Assembly (NCBI GenBank): GCA_934273635.1
Contig: CAKQSV010000003.1
Coordinates: 62,001 to 126,000, forward strand
DNA: 64,000 nt
Reading direction: 5' to 3'
Source of the DNA: an uncultured Alphaproteobacteria bacterium
GTDB taxonomy: Bacteria > Pseudomonadota > Alphaproteobacteria > RF32 > CAG-239
A program made the position numbers and the translations under genes. Position 1 is the stretch's first letter; each line of letters opens with the position of its first letter. This document shows positions 16,728 to 25,525 of the stretch, one piece after another. A model generated the notes under the pieces. The model did no database searches. It saw only the letters and a list, made by a program, of their open reading frames with translations, and had not been told where the DNA came from.

Positions 16728-18787
16728 TGGTTAAATTCCAAATCTAATTTGTTTTTCAGTTGTTCATCAAAGTAAGGAGAATATACTAACTTAAACTTTG
16801 TTTTATTATGTATATCTGTATATACAATTATTACTATAAAATTCTGTTCTGAGGTCACATCGGAAAAATGTCCCAACTTTATTGCTCCTTCAACTTTGAC
16901 ATACTCAATCTTAACATAATACTCTGGATCTTTATTAGGTTGAGTTGGCAAATTGTAAATAAAAGCATCAAATTTTATATGATTATTTAAACATAAACTA
17001 TCAATTATCTTTCCTGCATTTTTCATTGCTGTTTGTATTTTTGTATCAGAAAGTAGTGAAAAATAATCATTTTTTCCTTCTGCCACCATGAAAATATTTG
17101 CGGCATCCTGCATTATTAAATCAACTTTCGTTGAGACTCTTTCTATTCTTTTGTAGGTATCTAAGTCTCTTTGGTGAATAATCAATTGTTGCCATGATGA
17201 GTGGTGTGTATGAATAAAACACAGTAGCCAACCTGCCCGAATAGTAGACATGTTTAAATATGTGGAAACTACGGCCGTTTCTTCTGTTTGCATGAGAGGA
17301 ATTGTATTAATTAAAGAAGACGGACTATATTCATCAGTACTATCAATTTCATTTTCTAGTTGTGTAATTAGAACAGAATTATTCAACACCAAAATATCAA
17401 TATAATTTGCAATAGCTTTATATAATTTCGTTCCTTTTTTAGATTTAATATCAAAGTATTCCGGCGTTTCTACTATACCATATCCAATAACAGGTCTATT
17501 TTTATTTCCTCTATAGTCATACCCAAACAATTCACAAAAAGCTACAATCTCACCACTCTCTGGATCTGGAGAAAAAGTTAGAATTCCATTTGATTTTTTA
17601 CAAATTCTAAGAGGAATGATTATCACTTCCTTATATTGCTCTGATAAGAGTGTATGAATTATCGTTTGCATATGAGGAAATTTATTAATGAGATAATTTT
17701 TACAACTACTTAAATCAGCTATTCCTATTTTTACATTTCCTGTGATATAACTAAGTGCTGGTTTATTTTGCTTTTTCAGAAAACTCAACATCTCTGAAAT
17801 CCACGTTTTCTTTTCATAGGCCTTCCATATTGTTAACAAACTGTAATTTATTTCATCAATGGGATATTGAGTAATAAATGTTCCATCATCCTCATTATAC
17901 AAATATTTATCCAAATCACTCGCGAATTTTTCCGGATATTCAAGTAAAGCTTCTTCAATTTTTGAATTAATTACAGGAAAATCTAACTTTAATCTAGCTT
18001 CTGTTCCTATTCCATTTCGTCCATACTTTCCTTCTTTCAGATAGGACAACATATGTATAATAAAATCTTTTTCATACCTTCTTTGTTTTGAAATGTAAAG
18101 TTTATCAACATCTGAAACCAACACTGATTTTATATATTGTTCAAACAATTCTTTAGCATCTTTAGGTGTACGAACCCGTGTTGAGGAATCATTAAAATTA
18201 TTCTCTAAATATGCAACAAATGAAGGTGTTTTATAGCGTATAGAATACAGCAAATGGTTATATACCTGTAACGAGGTTGGCTCTCTCACTGTATTTTGAG
18301 AAATATCTTTTCCTGAATAAAATGTTTGATAAATAAATGGAACTCCATTTTTTGCAGCTCCAAGTTTACGCCCTTCTCTTTGCCATTGTGAATTTCCAAC
18401 AGATGCTGTTTCTGTATTTTCACCTGCTAAAATAGGTTTATTTGATGTTAATGAATAGAATATATAATCAGGAAGATCTATGAATTTTCTAATATTGTCT
18501 ACACTTCTAGGTAAATTCCATTTATTATACGTTCCGCAAATTTTTATTGCATATAGCCTACCTTTTTCGTCTCTGAAAATGTATATGGGTTGATCAATGG
18601 GCTCATAAACCACACCATAAAAGGCAAGTATATAATCAGAATTAGTAAGCATATTTAACAGTGCAATACCCTCTAAAATATTATCGCTATACAGTAAAAA
18701 TTCATACACAGATGATAGTGACCTAAATTCATCCAGAGAGATAATTTTAGATGCTGTAATTTTAGGATTTACTAAATTTGATTGCAT
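16724..18787 (-). CDS. Probable restriction endonuclease of the type II cassette
   Basis: A 687-residue protein with no family I recognise. Its position between two DNA methyltransferases, with 1-nt spacing and a 4-nt overlap, points to the restriction endonuclease. The C-terminal part has a plausible PD-(D/E)xK core: VDLIMQDAANIFMVAEGK at residues 555-572, an Asp (556) followed by a hydrophobic strand ending in ExK (E570, K572). The N-terminal 500 residues probably recognise DNA or carry other domains. Composition is visibly more AT-rich than the flanking housekeeping genes, suggesting horizontal acquisition. Nuclease function is inferred from context and one motif. Confidence 0.7.
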   Translation of the reverse strand: MQSNLVNPKITASKIISLDEFRSLSSVYEFLLYSDNILEGIALLNMLTNSDYILAFYGVVYEPIDQPIYIFRDEKGRLYAIKICGTYNKWNLPRSVDNIRKFIDLPDYIFYSLTSNKPILAGENTETASVGNSQWQREGRKLGAAKNGVPFIYQTFYSGKDISQNTVREPTSLQVYNHLLYSIRYKTPSFVAYLENNFNDSSTRVRTPKDAKELFEQYIKSVLVSDVDKLYISKQRRYEKDFIIHMLSYLKEGKYGRNGIGTEARLKLDFPVINSKIEEALLEYPEKFASDLDKYLYNEDDGTFITQYPIDEINYSLLTIWKAYEKKTWISEMLSFLKKQNKPALSYITGNVKIGIADLSSCKNYLINKFPHMQTIIHTLLSEQYKEVIIIPLRICKKSNGILTFSPDPESGEIVAFCELFGYDYRGNKNRPVIGYGIVETPEYFDIKSKKGTKLYKAIANYIDILVLNNSVLITQLENEIDSTDEYSPSSLINTIPLMQTEETAVVSTYLNMSTIRAGWLLCFIHTHHSSWQQLIIHQRDLDTYKRIERVSTKVDLIMQDAANIFMVAEGKNDYFSLLSDTKIQTAMKNAGKIIDSLCLNNHIKFDAFIYNLPTQPNKDPEYYVKIEYVKVEGAIKLGHFSDVTSEQNFIVIIVYTDIHNKTKFKLVYSPYFDEQLKNKLDLEFNQ

Positions 18788-18788
18788 A

Positions 18789-19646
18789 TTATACCTCTTT
18801 ACGAAAAATCAGAATATGCTGGTGAATTAAAGATGGAATATATGCAAAAGGATACCCATATATATGTAGCATTTTTGAATCATCATGCCAAATAATATCT
18901 GATTTTAATACAAAGCCAGGAATTGAAGAAATTGTCCGAGCCAACTCACCTGACAATAAATGAAACTCTTTTCCCCTGTACATATCTCCTATAAAAACTG
19001 CCATGTAACTATTTTTTTTCAGTGCAGGCAGTGTGCTTTCAAAAATAGATTTCATTTCCTCAAGCCATTCTTCCTTTGTTTGCAACGACTTGTTATTAAA
19101 CTTTGAAAGATTAGATTTTCGTTCTGCCGCAGATGATCGCGTTTTGGTTAACCGATCCATAATCCAATAAGGAACATCCGTTATCACAAAATCGACACTA
19201 TCACTTTGTATTTTTTTTAATTTCTCTTTCGCATCTCCAATCAGAACAGGAAATTGTTTTAATTTTTCCAATTTGCACACTTCATTGTAAATACTTACCC
19301 ATTTTTCATTAAGTTCTATACCTATTGCTTCTCTGCCGCAAAGTGCCGCACCTAGTAAAGACCCTCCAACGCCAGCCAAAGGGTCAAGTATTAATTGTCC
19401 TTTTTTAGAAAAAACTTTTATTAAATCAGCACATAATTGTGGTGGTTTCTGCCCTCCATGCTGAGCTCTTAGCTTATGTTGCAGATTTGACGGATACACC
19501 TTAGATATGACGCTTTTTGTCCAAAATTGCCACTCTGCTCCAGTTAGATCATTCAATTTATTTCTTGGATCATACACTGGTTTTCTATTGTAACCTTGGT
19601 TACTTTCATTATTTTTTGGCACTACCTTTCCAAACAAATCTTTCAT
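18789..19646 (-). CDS. DNA methyltransferase (amino-methyltransferase, motif order X-I-IV)
   Basis: A 285-residue methyltransferase. QKPPQL at residues 66-71 corresponds to the QKP of motif X, DPLAGVGGS at 88-96 is the AdoMet motif I, and the catalytic motif IV is TDVPYW at 156-161, a variant of the S/DPPY/W motif of N4-cytosine and N6-adenine enzymes. The modified base is therefore not certain. It is the first gene of the three-gene restriction cassette, preceded by GGAAGAGG and a promoter with a perfect TATAAT. As first gene it would establish methylation before the nuclease appears. Confidence 0.85.
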   Translation of the reverse strand: MKDLFGKVVPKNNESNQGYNRKPVYDPRNKLNDLTGAEWQFWTKSVISKVYPSNLQHKLRAQHGGQKPPQLCADLIKVFSKKGQLILDPLAGVGGSLLGAALCGREAIGIELNEKWVSIYNEVCKLEKLKQFPVLIGDAKEKLKKIQSDSVDFVITDVPYWIMDRLTKTRSSAAERKSNLSKFNNKSLQTKEEWLEEMKSIFESTLPALKKNSYMAVFIGDMYRGKEFHLLSGELARTISSIPGFVLKSDIIWHDDSKMLHIYGYPFAYIPSLIHQHILIFRKEV

Positions 19647-19671
19647 TAATTACCTCTTCCTTTCAAAAGTA

Positions 19672-19740
19672 ATTATAGATAAAGTTTATTCCAAAAGTCC
19701 AGTCTTTATTTATGTTTTACATTTTAGGTGAATAAACTTT
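19672..19740 (-). promoter_or_regulatory. Promoter with flanking inverted repeat upstream of the type II cassette
   Basis: On the minus strand a perfect -10 TATAAT (19677-19672) lies 26-31 nt from the start codon; the -35 is weak (TGGACT). A perfect 11-bp inverted repeat AAAGTTTATTC/GAATAAACTTT has its near arm at 19681-19691 inside the promoter spacer and its far arm at 19730-19740. The geometry suits an operator for a regulator, but no controller gene was seen. Confidence 0.5.
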
Positions 19741-19779
19741 TAAGTTACTTTGTTTTTTTATTTGTACTTTATCATCTGT

Positions 19780-21819
19780 TTACGGCAATGTCCAAAAGCG
19801 GTTGCCTATCCATGAACTGACGGTTTTAACAACCGGTTGATTATCTTCAAAATACACCTCAAATGCCGCGTGGTCGGTGTAATCTTGATTATCTATTTTA
19901 ACGCCGCCGCGCTTATGCAAGACAATGCGTTTTTTATAGGTGCACTGTTTTTCATCACAAAGCAAATCGACAAATTGCGGGTTTGTCTTCTGCCCTTTAT
20001 AAATTTGGCGCAGGGTTTGCTTGTCATCCTCGGTCAACGGGCGTTGCGCCAGACGTTCTTGCCACATCTGTTTGGTAAAATAGTTGCCACGGTTAGGGAG
20101 AATCAGCATTTTGCCATCGGTTGCCTTCACCGCAAAAGTTTTGGCTTTAGCATCGACCAACACATCCGGTTCTCGCACGCAACATATTGATAAAAATCCG
20201 AGTATTATTCCCAACCAACCAAAATAACGCCACCTGCTTTGCCACAGCGCCAACCACAATCCACCGATGACAATTAAGCCCAGACCCCACGCCGGCATTG
20301 CCACCACCTGATATGACGCGTTGTCAAGCCCCGACACCCAATGGGTGATGTTATTGACCTTGTCTATCCCCTCGCCCGTCAGCAACAGCGGATATTTATC
20401 CAGACCGAACGGCATTAGCAACAGAGAAATCAGCACCGAAGGCATAATCCACAGACCAATAATCGGTCCTGCCGCCAGATTGGCGATACTGGTATAGACC
20501 GAAACCCGATTGAAATGATAAATCGCAAACGGGAGCGTTGCCATACTGGCAATAAAGTCCGCCACCACAATACCCGTCAGGTAAACTATCGTTATTTTGA
20601 CCGCGCGGATAAGCCAAACGTCTGCTTTGTTGACGTGCCAAAAATTTTGAACTTTTGCGGCGTGTTTTTCATAAAAAGCCACCAACATAATCACCGCGGC
20701 AAAAGACATTTGGAATCCGGCGCTAATCAGCACCTGCGGTTCAAAAATCAAAATTATCAGCGCCGCAAAGGCTATCATACGCATGGAAATGGCTTTGCGT
20801 CCGACCAACACGCCCAACAGCACCAGCGCCGTCATAATAAACGCCCGTTGCGCCGAAATTTGTCCGCCCGAGATAATCAGATAAACAAAACTTATCACAA
20901 TCGCCACCGCCGCCGCAATCTTTTTGGTATCGTGCTTGAGCGCTAACGACGGAATATAAGACAATCCGCGACGGATGAGCAAAAACATCAGTCCGGCAAT
21001 CATACCCATGTGCAGGCCGGAAATCGACAAGAAATGCGCCAGACCTGAATCGCGGTAATCTTTGGTTTGAGGTTGAGAAATTTTACCCCGTTCTCCGGCA
21101 ACAATCGCCGCGGTAATACCCGCCGTTTCGGGCGGCAGGGTTTGATAAATGCGAGCGACCACTTTCTCGCGGAGTTTGGCAACCAAAGGACTGAAAATAT
21201 CTCGGCTTATGCCTATGTCGCGGCAATCAATCGGATTAACCGAAACATCGGTATAAGCAGTGGCTTTCAGCCCCTCAAAATATTGACGGCGGTTAAACTG
21301 GTAGCTATGGCGCATATTGGGCATCATCAGCGGACGAATCACCGCCACGGTCTCCACACAATCGCCGGTATTAATATTCTCTCTGAGGTTAAGCGGCGTG
21401 AGGCGGATTTTGCCTTCAAGCGGCGCACCATCAAAGTTTTGCATATCAGACAAAATCAAATATTTTTTACCGCGATAATTATAGCCGCTACTTTCAACAT
21501 AACCACGCAGGTAAGTCGTTTGCTCTTCGGTTGACAAAGGAACTCTGTTGAGATAATGCGCGCGGATTTGAATATTGGTAAAGCCCAGAACAAAAACCGC
21601 CAACCAACCCAAAATTTGCAATTTTTCAGGTTGGTGACGGCACATATAAGCGGCAATAATCAGTAGTTCAATCGTCACGGCGGGCAGCCACAGCGACGGC
21701 TCAAACGGCAGGCAGAAATAACAGGCTATACCTGCGCCAAACACCACCGGCAGCCACAAGAATATTCGCTCTTGCTCCTGCTCCAAAATTTTTTCAAGCC
21801 GATATGTAAATATGTTCAT
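19780..21819 (-). CDS. comEC: ComEC/Rec2-family DNA uptake channel protein
   Basis: A 679-residue polytopic inner-membrane protein. The N-terminal membrane segments and OB-like DUF4131 region (residues about 20-200) are followed by the competence domain with its signature RDSGLAHFLSISGLHMG (256-272) and many membrane helices. The C-terminal region after about residue 570 is a short soluble part rather than a complete metallo-beta-lactamase domain. I start at 21819 (AGGTAAGG upstream); the longer frame to 21921 would begin inside the neighbouring terminator. ComEC carries single-stranded DNA across the inner membrane in transformation. No other competence gene is nearby. Confidence 0.9.
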   Translation of the reverse strand: MNIFTYRLEKILEQEQERIFLWLPVVFGAGIACYFCLPFEPSLWLPAVTIELLIIAAYMCRHQPEKLQILGWLAVFVLGFTNIQIRAHYLNRVPLSTEEQTTYLRGYVESSGYNYRGKKYLILSDMQNFDGAPLEGKIRLTPLNLRENINTGDCVETVAVIRPLMMPNMRHSYQFNRRQYFEGLKATAYTDVSVNPIDCRDIGISRDIFSPLVAKLREKVVARIYQTLPPETAGITAAIVAGERGKISQPQTKDYRDSGLAHFLSISGLHMGMIAGLMFLLIRRGLSYIPSLALKHDTKKIAAAVAIVISFVYLIISGGQISAQRAFIMTALVLLGVLVGRKAISMRMIAFAALIILIFEPQVLISAGFQMSFAAVIMLVAFYEKHAAKVQNFWHVNKADVWLIRAVKITIVYLTGIVVADFIASMATLPFAIYHFNRVSVYTSIANLAAGPIIGLWIMPSVLISLLLMPFGLDKYPLLLTGEGIDKVNNITHWVSGLDNASYQVVAMPAWGLGLIVIGGLWLALWQSRWRYFGWLGIILGFLSICCVREPDVLVDAKAKTFAVKATDGKMLILPNRGNYFTKQMWQERLAQRPLTEDDKQTLRQIYKGQKTNPQFVDLLCDEKQCTYKKRIVLHKRGGVKIDNQDYTDHAAFEVYFEDNQPVVKTVSSWIGNRFWTLP

Positions 21820-21890
21820 AGCCTTACCTCTTTTGCGCCCAGCATAGCCGACAGTCCGCCAAATTGCAAATTTTTCGCGGGTTCTACGCA

Positions 21891-21930
21891 CAAAAAAACA
21901 GCTCTGTACCGATTGGGGCACAAAGCTGTT
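21891..21930 (-). terminator. Terminator of the 158-residue orphan gene
   Basis: On the minus strand, an 11-bp stem (AACAGCTTTGT with ACAGAGCTGTT) is followed by seven T, about 25 nt after the stop at 21955. Confidence 0.88.
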
Positions 21931-21954
21931 TGAATAATGTTTGAGAAATCAGAA

Positions 21955-22431
21955 CTACTTGAGCGGAATGCGCTTGATGATACGAACCTTGGCTTTAGGT
22001 ATCAGCAGATTGCCTCGCGTATCTTTGCTTTGATGAGGCCAACCTGTCGCACCGTTGCAAAGATTGACGGCCTCGGTTGGCTTGCCATCGGCTGAAGACG
22101 CTCCGTAAAGTGCATCGCCCCAGTACCAGTTGTCCCACGTCGGCCAGTTCAGAAAATGGCAACGATCGTTGATAACGTGCGCATAGCGGCTGATGGTCTT
22201 GAGCTGTGCGGTATCGGGGATTTCTCCGCCATGAACGTGCTTGAGGCACTCATCCGTATCTCCGCAGAACTCTTTGCCGGTGTCGACATAAACAAACTTA
22301 TCATCCACAAACAGAACAATACCTGTCAAGTTGTGAGACACTGTCAATTCGTTGGTGGCAAGACCCGCTCTGTTGATAAACATACCCTGAACAATGTTTG
22401 TTGCATTGCTTTTTGTTATTGCTAATTTCAT
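21955..22431 (-). CDS. Orphan 158-residue protein, unknown
   Basis: A soluble-looking protein with no signal peptide or membrane segment and no recognised domain. It is rich in Trp (NWPTWDNWYWGDALYG near residue 100) and has five cysteines (EFCGDTDEC, DRCHF, NLCNG). It is a single-gene unit: an excellent promoter upstream (TTGACT, 17 nt, TATATT) and a strong terminator downstream, suggesting high or regulated expression. No Shine-Dalgarno is visible before the ATG, which is unusual for this genome; the untranslated leader would be about 37 nt and AU-rich. The reading frame is clean and codon use resembles its neighbours. Confidence 0.7.
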   Translation of the reverse strand: MKLAITKSNATNIVQGMFINRAGLATNELTVSHNLTGIVLFVDDKFVYVDTGKEFCGDTDECLKHVHGGEIPDTAQLKTISRYAHVINDRCHFLNWPTWDNWYWGDALYGASSADGKPTEAVNLCNGATGWPHQSKDTRGNLLIPKAKVRIIKRIPLK

Positions 22432-22474
22432 ATGAAAAATAATTTAGTGAATAAATAATATTTGATTGACTCGC

Positions 22475-22503
22475 AATATAGACGATTATTAGACAAAAGT
22501 CAA
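22475..22503 (-). promoter_or_regulatory. Strong promoter of the 158-residue orphan gene
   Basis: On the minus strand, -35 TTGACT (22503-22498) and -10 TATATT (22480-22475) with a 17-nt spacer, right after the end of apbC. Confidence 0.65.
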
Positions 22504-22512
22504 CAACAATTT

Positions 22513-23490
22513 TTATATCAACTGTTTGGCGATTGCAATATAGGCCTTGGCGTATTCGCTTTCAGGATGTGCATAGACAATCGGCGTGCCCTCATCGGCG
22601 TTTTGTCGAATTGCTATATGCAACGGCACTTCACCCAAAAACTTTTCGCCCAATTTTTGAGCGGTCAGGCGCGCGCCCTCGTGTCCGAAAATGTCTGCGC
22701 GGGTGCCGCATTTCTCACAAATATAATAACTCATATTTTCTACAATACCGGCAATGGGCACACCGGTTTTTTTGAACATATTCACGCCTTTGACCGCGTC
22801 GATCAGGGCAATATCCTGCGGGGTGGAGACGATTACCGCGGCGTCAATCTTCATTTTTTGCGACAGGGTGATTTGAATATCACCGGTTCCGGGAGGCATA
22901 TCAATCACCATAACGTCAATCTCGCCCCAGTTGGTGTCATTAAACAGTTGTTGGATTGCACCGCAGGCTTTTGCTCCGCGCCAAATCAACGGCGTATCCT
23001 TGTCTATCATACTACCGATAGACATAGACTTGACGCCGCAACTTTCAAACGGTTCAAGGGTTTTGCCGTCATAAGAGACAACCGGCTGATTTTCATATCC
23101 GAGCATAGTGGGAATCGAAGGTCCGTAAATATCGGCGTCAAAAATCGCGGTTTTTTGCCCCAGTTTAGCCAGTGCCAACGCAATATTGACAGCGGTGGTC
23201 GACTTGCCGACACCGCCCTTGCCCGAAGCCACGGCAATAATTTTTTTGACCGACGGCAAATTCCATTTATCATCCTCCGGTTGCAAAGAGGGCGCGGCTT
23301 TCTCCGAGGTTAAAATCACCGATACTTTACGCTCAGGCGCCAATGCCTCAATCTTTTGCCGCAAAGCCTCAACCTTGTCATTGTCTGATGACTTTAAGGT
23401 CACAATCACTCGTTTGGGCAAAACGCTGACACTTTCAACTTCGGATGCCGTAAAGTCGCCATAAACCAATTGTTTGATTTTATCTTCCAT
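22513..23490 (-). CDS. apbC: Mrp/ApbC-type iron-sulfur carrier ATPase
   Basis: A 325-residue P-loop protein. The N-terminal 80 residues form the MIP18/DUF59-type domain, followed by the Mrp Walker A SGKGGVGKST and the partner motif DIYGPSIP. Near the C-terminus YICEKCG supplies the CxxC that holds a bridging Fe-S cluster in the dimer. The family loads Fe-S clusters onto target proteins in the cytoplasm. It is transcribed alone on the minus strand, divergent from hflK. Naming alternates between Mrp and ApbC; the biochemical role is family knowledge. Confidence 0.93.
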   Translation of the reverse strand: MEDKIKQLVYGDFTASEVESVSVLPKRVIVTLKSSDNDKVEALRQKIEALAPERKVSVILTSEKAAPSLQPEDDKWNLPSVKKIIAVASGKGGVGKSTTAVNIALALAKLGQKTAIFDADIYGPSIPTMLGYENQPVVSYDGKTLEPFESCGVKSMSIGSMIDKDTPLIWRGAKACGAIQQLFNDTNWGEIDVMVIDMPPGTGDIQITLSQKMKIDAAVIVSTPQDIALIDAVKGVNMFKKTGVPIAGIVENMSYYICEKCGTRADIFGHEGARLTAQKLGEKFLGEVPLHIAIRQNADEGTPIVYAHPESEYAKAYIAIAKQLI

Positions 23491-23589
23491 ATTTGTTTTC
23501 CTGTTAATAACCGCTCACAAAAATTGTTTTATGCATATATTTATATTATATATATCTGCAACGCAACATAAATATAATGAGGTGCATAA

Positions 23590-24633
23590 ATGGCAAAAAA
23601 TGACGGACCTTGGGGCAAAAACGAAAATATCAGCCCTTGGGGCGAAAGCAGCGAACAGCTCAGCAAACCTAAAGTTGTTGACTTTTCAACTATCGAACAC
23701 CTGAAGAATAATGATGGTTTTGACTTTAATATCGGCATAATCGCCCTGATTGTGATTGCTTTGTGGCTGTTGTCGGGTTTTTATCAAATTCAACCCAGCG
23801 AGCAAGGCGTTGTCACCCGTTTCGGCGCCTATGTTTACACAACCGACGCCGGTTTGCACTATCATCTGCCGTTTCCGATTGAAAGCGTGGAAAAAGTCAA
23901 CACCACTCGCGAGCGCAGTATCAACCTCGGTGTGATTGAAAACAACTACCGCAATCCCGCAAAGTCGTTTACCGAAAGCCATATGCTGACCGGTGACGAA
24001 AATATTGTCGATATTAACCTGACGGTGGTTTGGCGTATTAAAGACGCTAAGGACTACTTGTTCAGTATGCGTAGTCCCGACACCACCGTGCAAGTTGCGG
24101 CGCAGTCGGTTTTGCGTGAGATTGTCGGACAATCGCAAATGCAACCGATTATTACCGGAGACCGCGGTAAGGTTGAAGACGACACCAAAGACGAGTTGCA
24201 AAAAGTGTTAAACGAGTTTGGCTCGGGTATTGAGATTGTGCGTGTTAAACTGCAAAAAGCCGATCCGCCCAAGCAGGTTGTAGACGCGTTTAACGAGGTT
24301 CAGCGCGCCAAGGCTGATATGGAACGATTCAAAAACGAGGCAGAGGCTTATCGTAACGAGATTATTCCGAAGGCTCGCGGTGAAGCGGCGCAAAAATTGC
24401 AAGACGCCGAAGCCTATAAAGCCGCCGTTGTCAACAAAGCCAAAGGTGAAGCCGACCGTTTTAACTCGGTGTATAAGGCCTACACCCAAGGGCGCAACGT
24501 GACCGCCAAGAGGATGTATCTGGAAACTATGGAAAATATCGTAAAGCAGTCGGACAAAGTGATTATTGACCCATCGGCCAAAGGGGGCAATGTGTTGCCG
24601 CTGTTGCCGCTTGATCAGCTGAAAAAACAATAG
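23590..24633 (+). CDS. hflK: HflK, SPFH-domain membrane protein
   Basis: A 347-residue protein: a Gly/Trp-rich N-terminal tail (WGKNENISPWG), one membrane segment at about residues 50-67, then the SPFH domain with YQIQPSEQGVVTRFGAYV and a long coiled-coil region rich in Ala, Glu and Lys. HflK pairs with HflC around the FtsH protease in the inner membrane and moderates its activity. GAGGT precedes the ATG. It is the first gene of hflK-hflC-degP-holC, with 10 nt to hflC. Confidence 0.94.
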   Translation: MAKNDGPWGKNENISPWGESSEQLSKPKVVDFSTIEHLKNNDGFDFNIGIIALIVIALWLLSGFYQIQPSEQGVVTRFGAYVYTTDAGLHYHLPFPIESVEKVNTTRERSINLGVIENNYRNPAKSFTESHMLTGDENIVDINLTVVWRIKDAKDYLFSMRSPDTTVQVAAQSVLREIVGQSQMQPIITGDRGKVEDDTKDELQKVLNEFGSGIEIVRVKLQKADPPKQVVDAFNEVQRAKADMERFKNEAEAYRNEIIPKARGEAAQKLQDAEAYKAAVVNKAKGEADRFNSVYKAYTQGRNVTAKRMYLETMENIVKQSDKVIIDPSAKGGNVLPLLPLDQLKKQ

Positions 24634-24643
24634 GAGAAACCGC

Positions 24644-25519
24644 ATGTTTAATAACATTAAATATTATCTTGTCGCCTTCGGGCTAGTGGTGTTGTTTGCC
24701 GCGGCAAACTCCGTGTATGTGGTTAATCAGGCAGAGCAAGCCATTGTATTGCAATTTGGCGAACCCATCCGCGTGGTAAAAGATGCCGGTCTTAAATTTA
24801 AGGTGCCGTTTATTCAAAACGTGGTGTTTTATGATATGCGGTTGCTCAACCTTGATCCACCGGCGCAAGAAATTGTGCTCAATGACAAAAAGCGTCTTGA
24901 TGTTGACAGTTTCACCCGCTACCGCATTATCAATCCGCTGCGTTTTTACCAGACCGTACGCACCGAGGAGCAGGCGCAGAGCAAACTCGCCGAGATTGTC
25001 AACTCTTCGGTTCGCAAAATTTTGGGTCGTATCACATTGCAAGAGTTGTTGTCGCAAAAGCGCACCAAAATCATGCACGACATTAGTCAAGCGGTTAAAG
25101 TCGACGCCGAGCAAATCGGCGTGAGTGTCGCTGACGTGAGAATCCGTCGAGCCGACTTGCCGTTAGAGGTTTTGCAAGCGATTAACGCGCGGATGAAGAC
25201 CGAACGCGAACGTGACGCCAAAGAGTTTCGGGCTCAAGGTCAGCAACAGGCGCAACAAATTCGCGCGCAGGCCGAAAAAGAAAGAACCATTATTATCGCC
25301 GAGGCTGAAAAGCAAGCGCAAATCACTCGCGGTAACGGCGATGAGCTGGCAATTAAAATTTGGAACGACGCCGCCAATCAAGACGCCGAGTTTTTTGAAT
25401 TTTACCGCTCATTGGAGGCTTATAACAACTCTTTAGGCAACGGCGAGGCTTCTTTGGTACTCTCTCCGGACTCTGAGTTTTTCAAATATTTCCGTAAATC
25501 TCTTAACGCAGGAAAATAA
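24644..25519 (+). CDS. hflC: HflC, SPFH-domain membrane protein
   Basis: A 291-residue partner of HflK. It has an N-terminal membrane anchor (about residues 5-22), then VVNQAEQAIVLQFGEP at the start of the SPFH domain and the conserved ADVRIRRADLPLEV. A helical stretch with TERERDAKEFRAQG follows. TAGGAG lies before the ATG. It forms the periplasmic cage-like HflKC complex with HflK around FtsH. The next gene, degP, follows within 6 nt. Confidence 0.94.
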   Translation: MFNNIKYYLVAFGLVVLFAAANSVYVVNQAEQAIVLQFGEPIRVVKDAGLKFKVPFIQNVVFYDMRLLNLDPPAQEIVLNDKKRLDVDSFTRYRIINPLRFYQTVRTEEQAQSKLAEIVNSSVRKILGRITLQELLSQKRTKIMHDISQAVKVDAEQIGVSVADVRIRRADLPLEVLQAINARMKTERERDAKEFRAQGQQQAQQIRAQAEKERTIIIAEAEKQAQITRGNGDELAIKIWNDAANQDAEFFEFYRSLEAYNNSLGNGEASLVLSPDSEFFKYFRKSLNAGK

Positions 25520-25525
25520 CCGTTG

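Noticed and set aside
22462..23313. 283-residue plus-strand ORF over apbC
   Set aside because: Antisense shadow of the clearly conserved ApbC.
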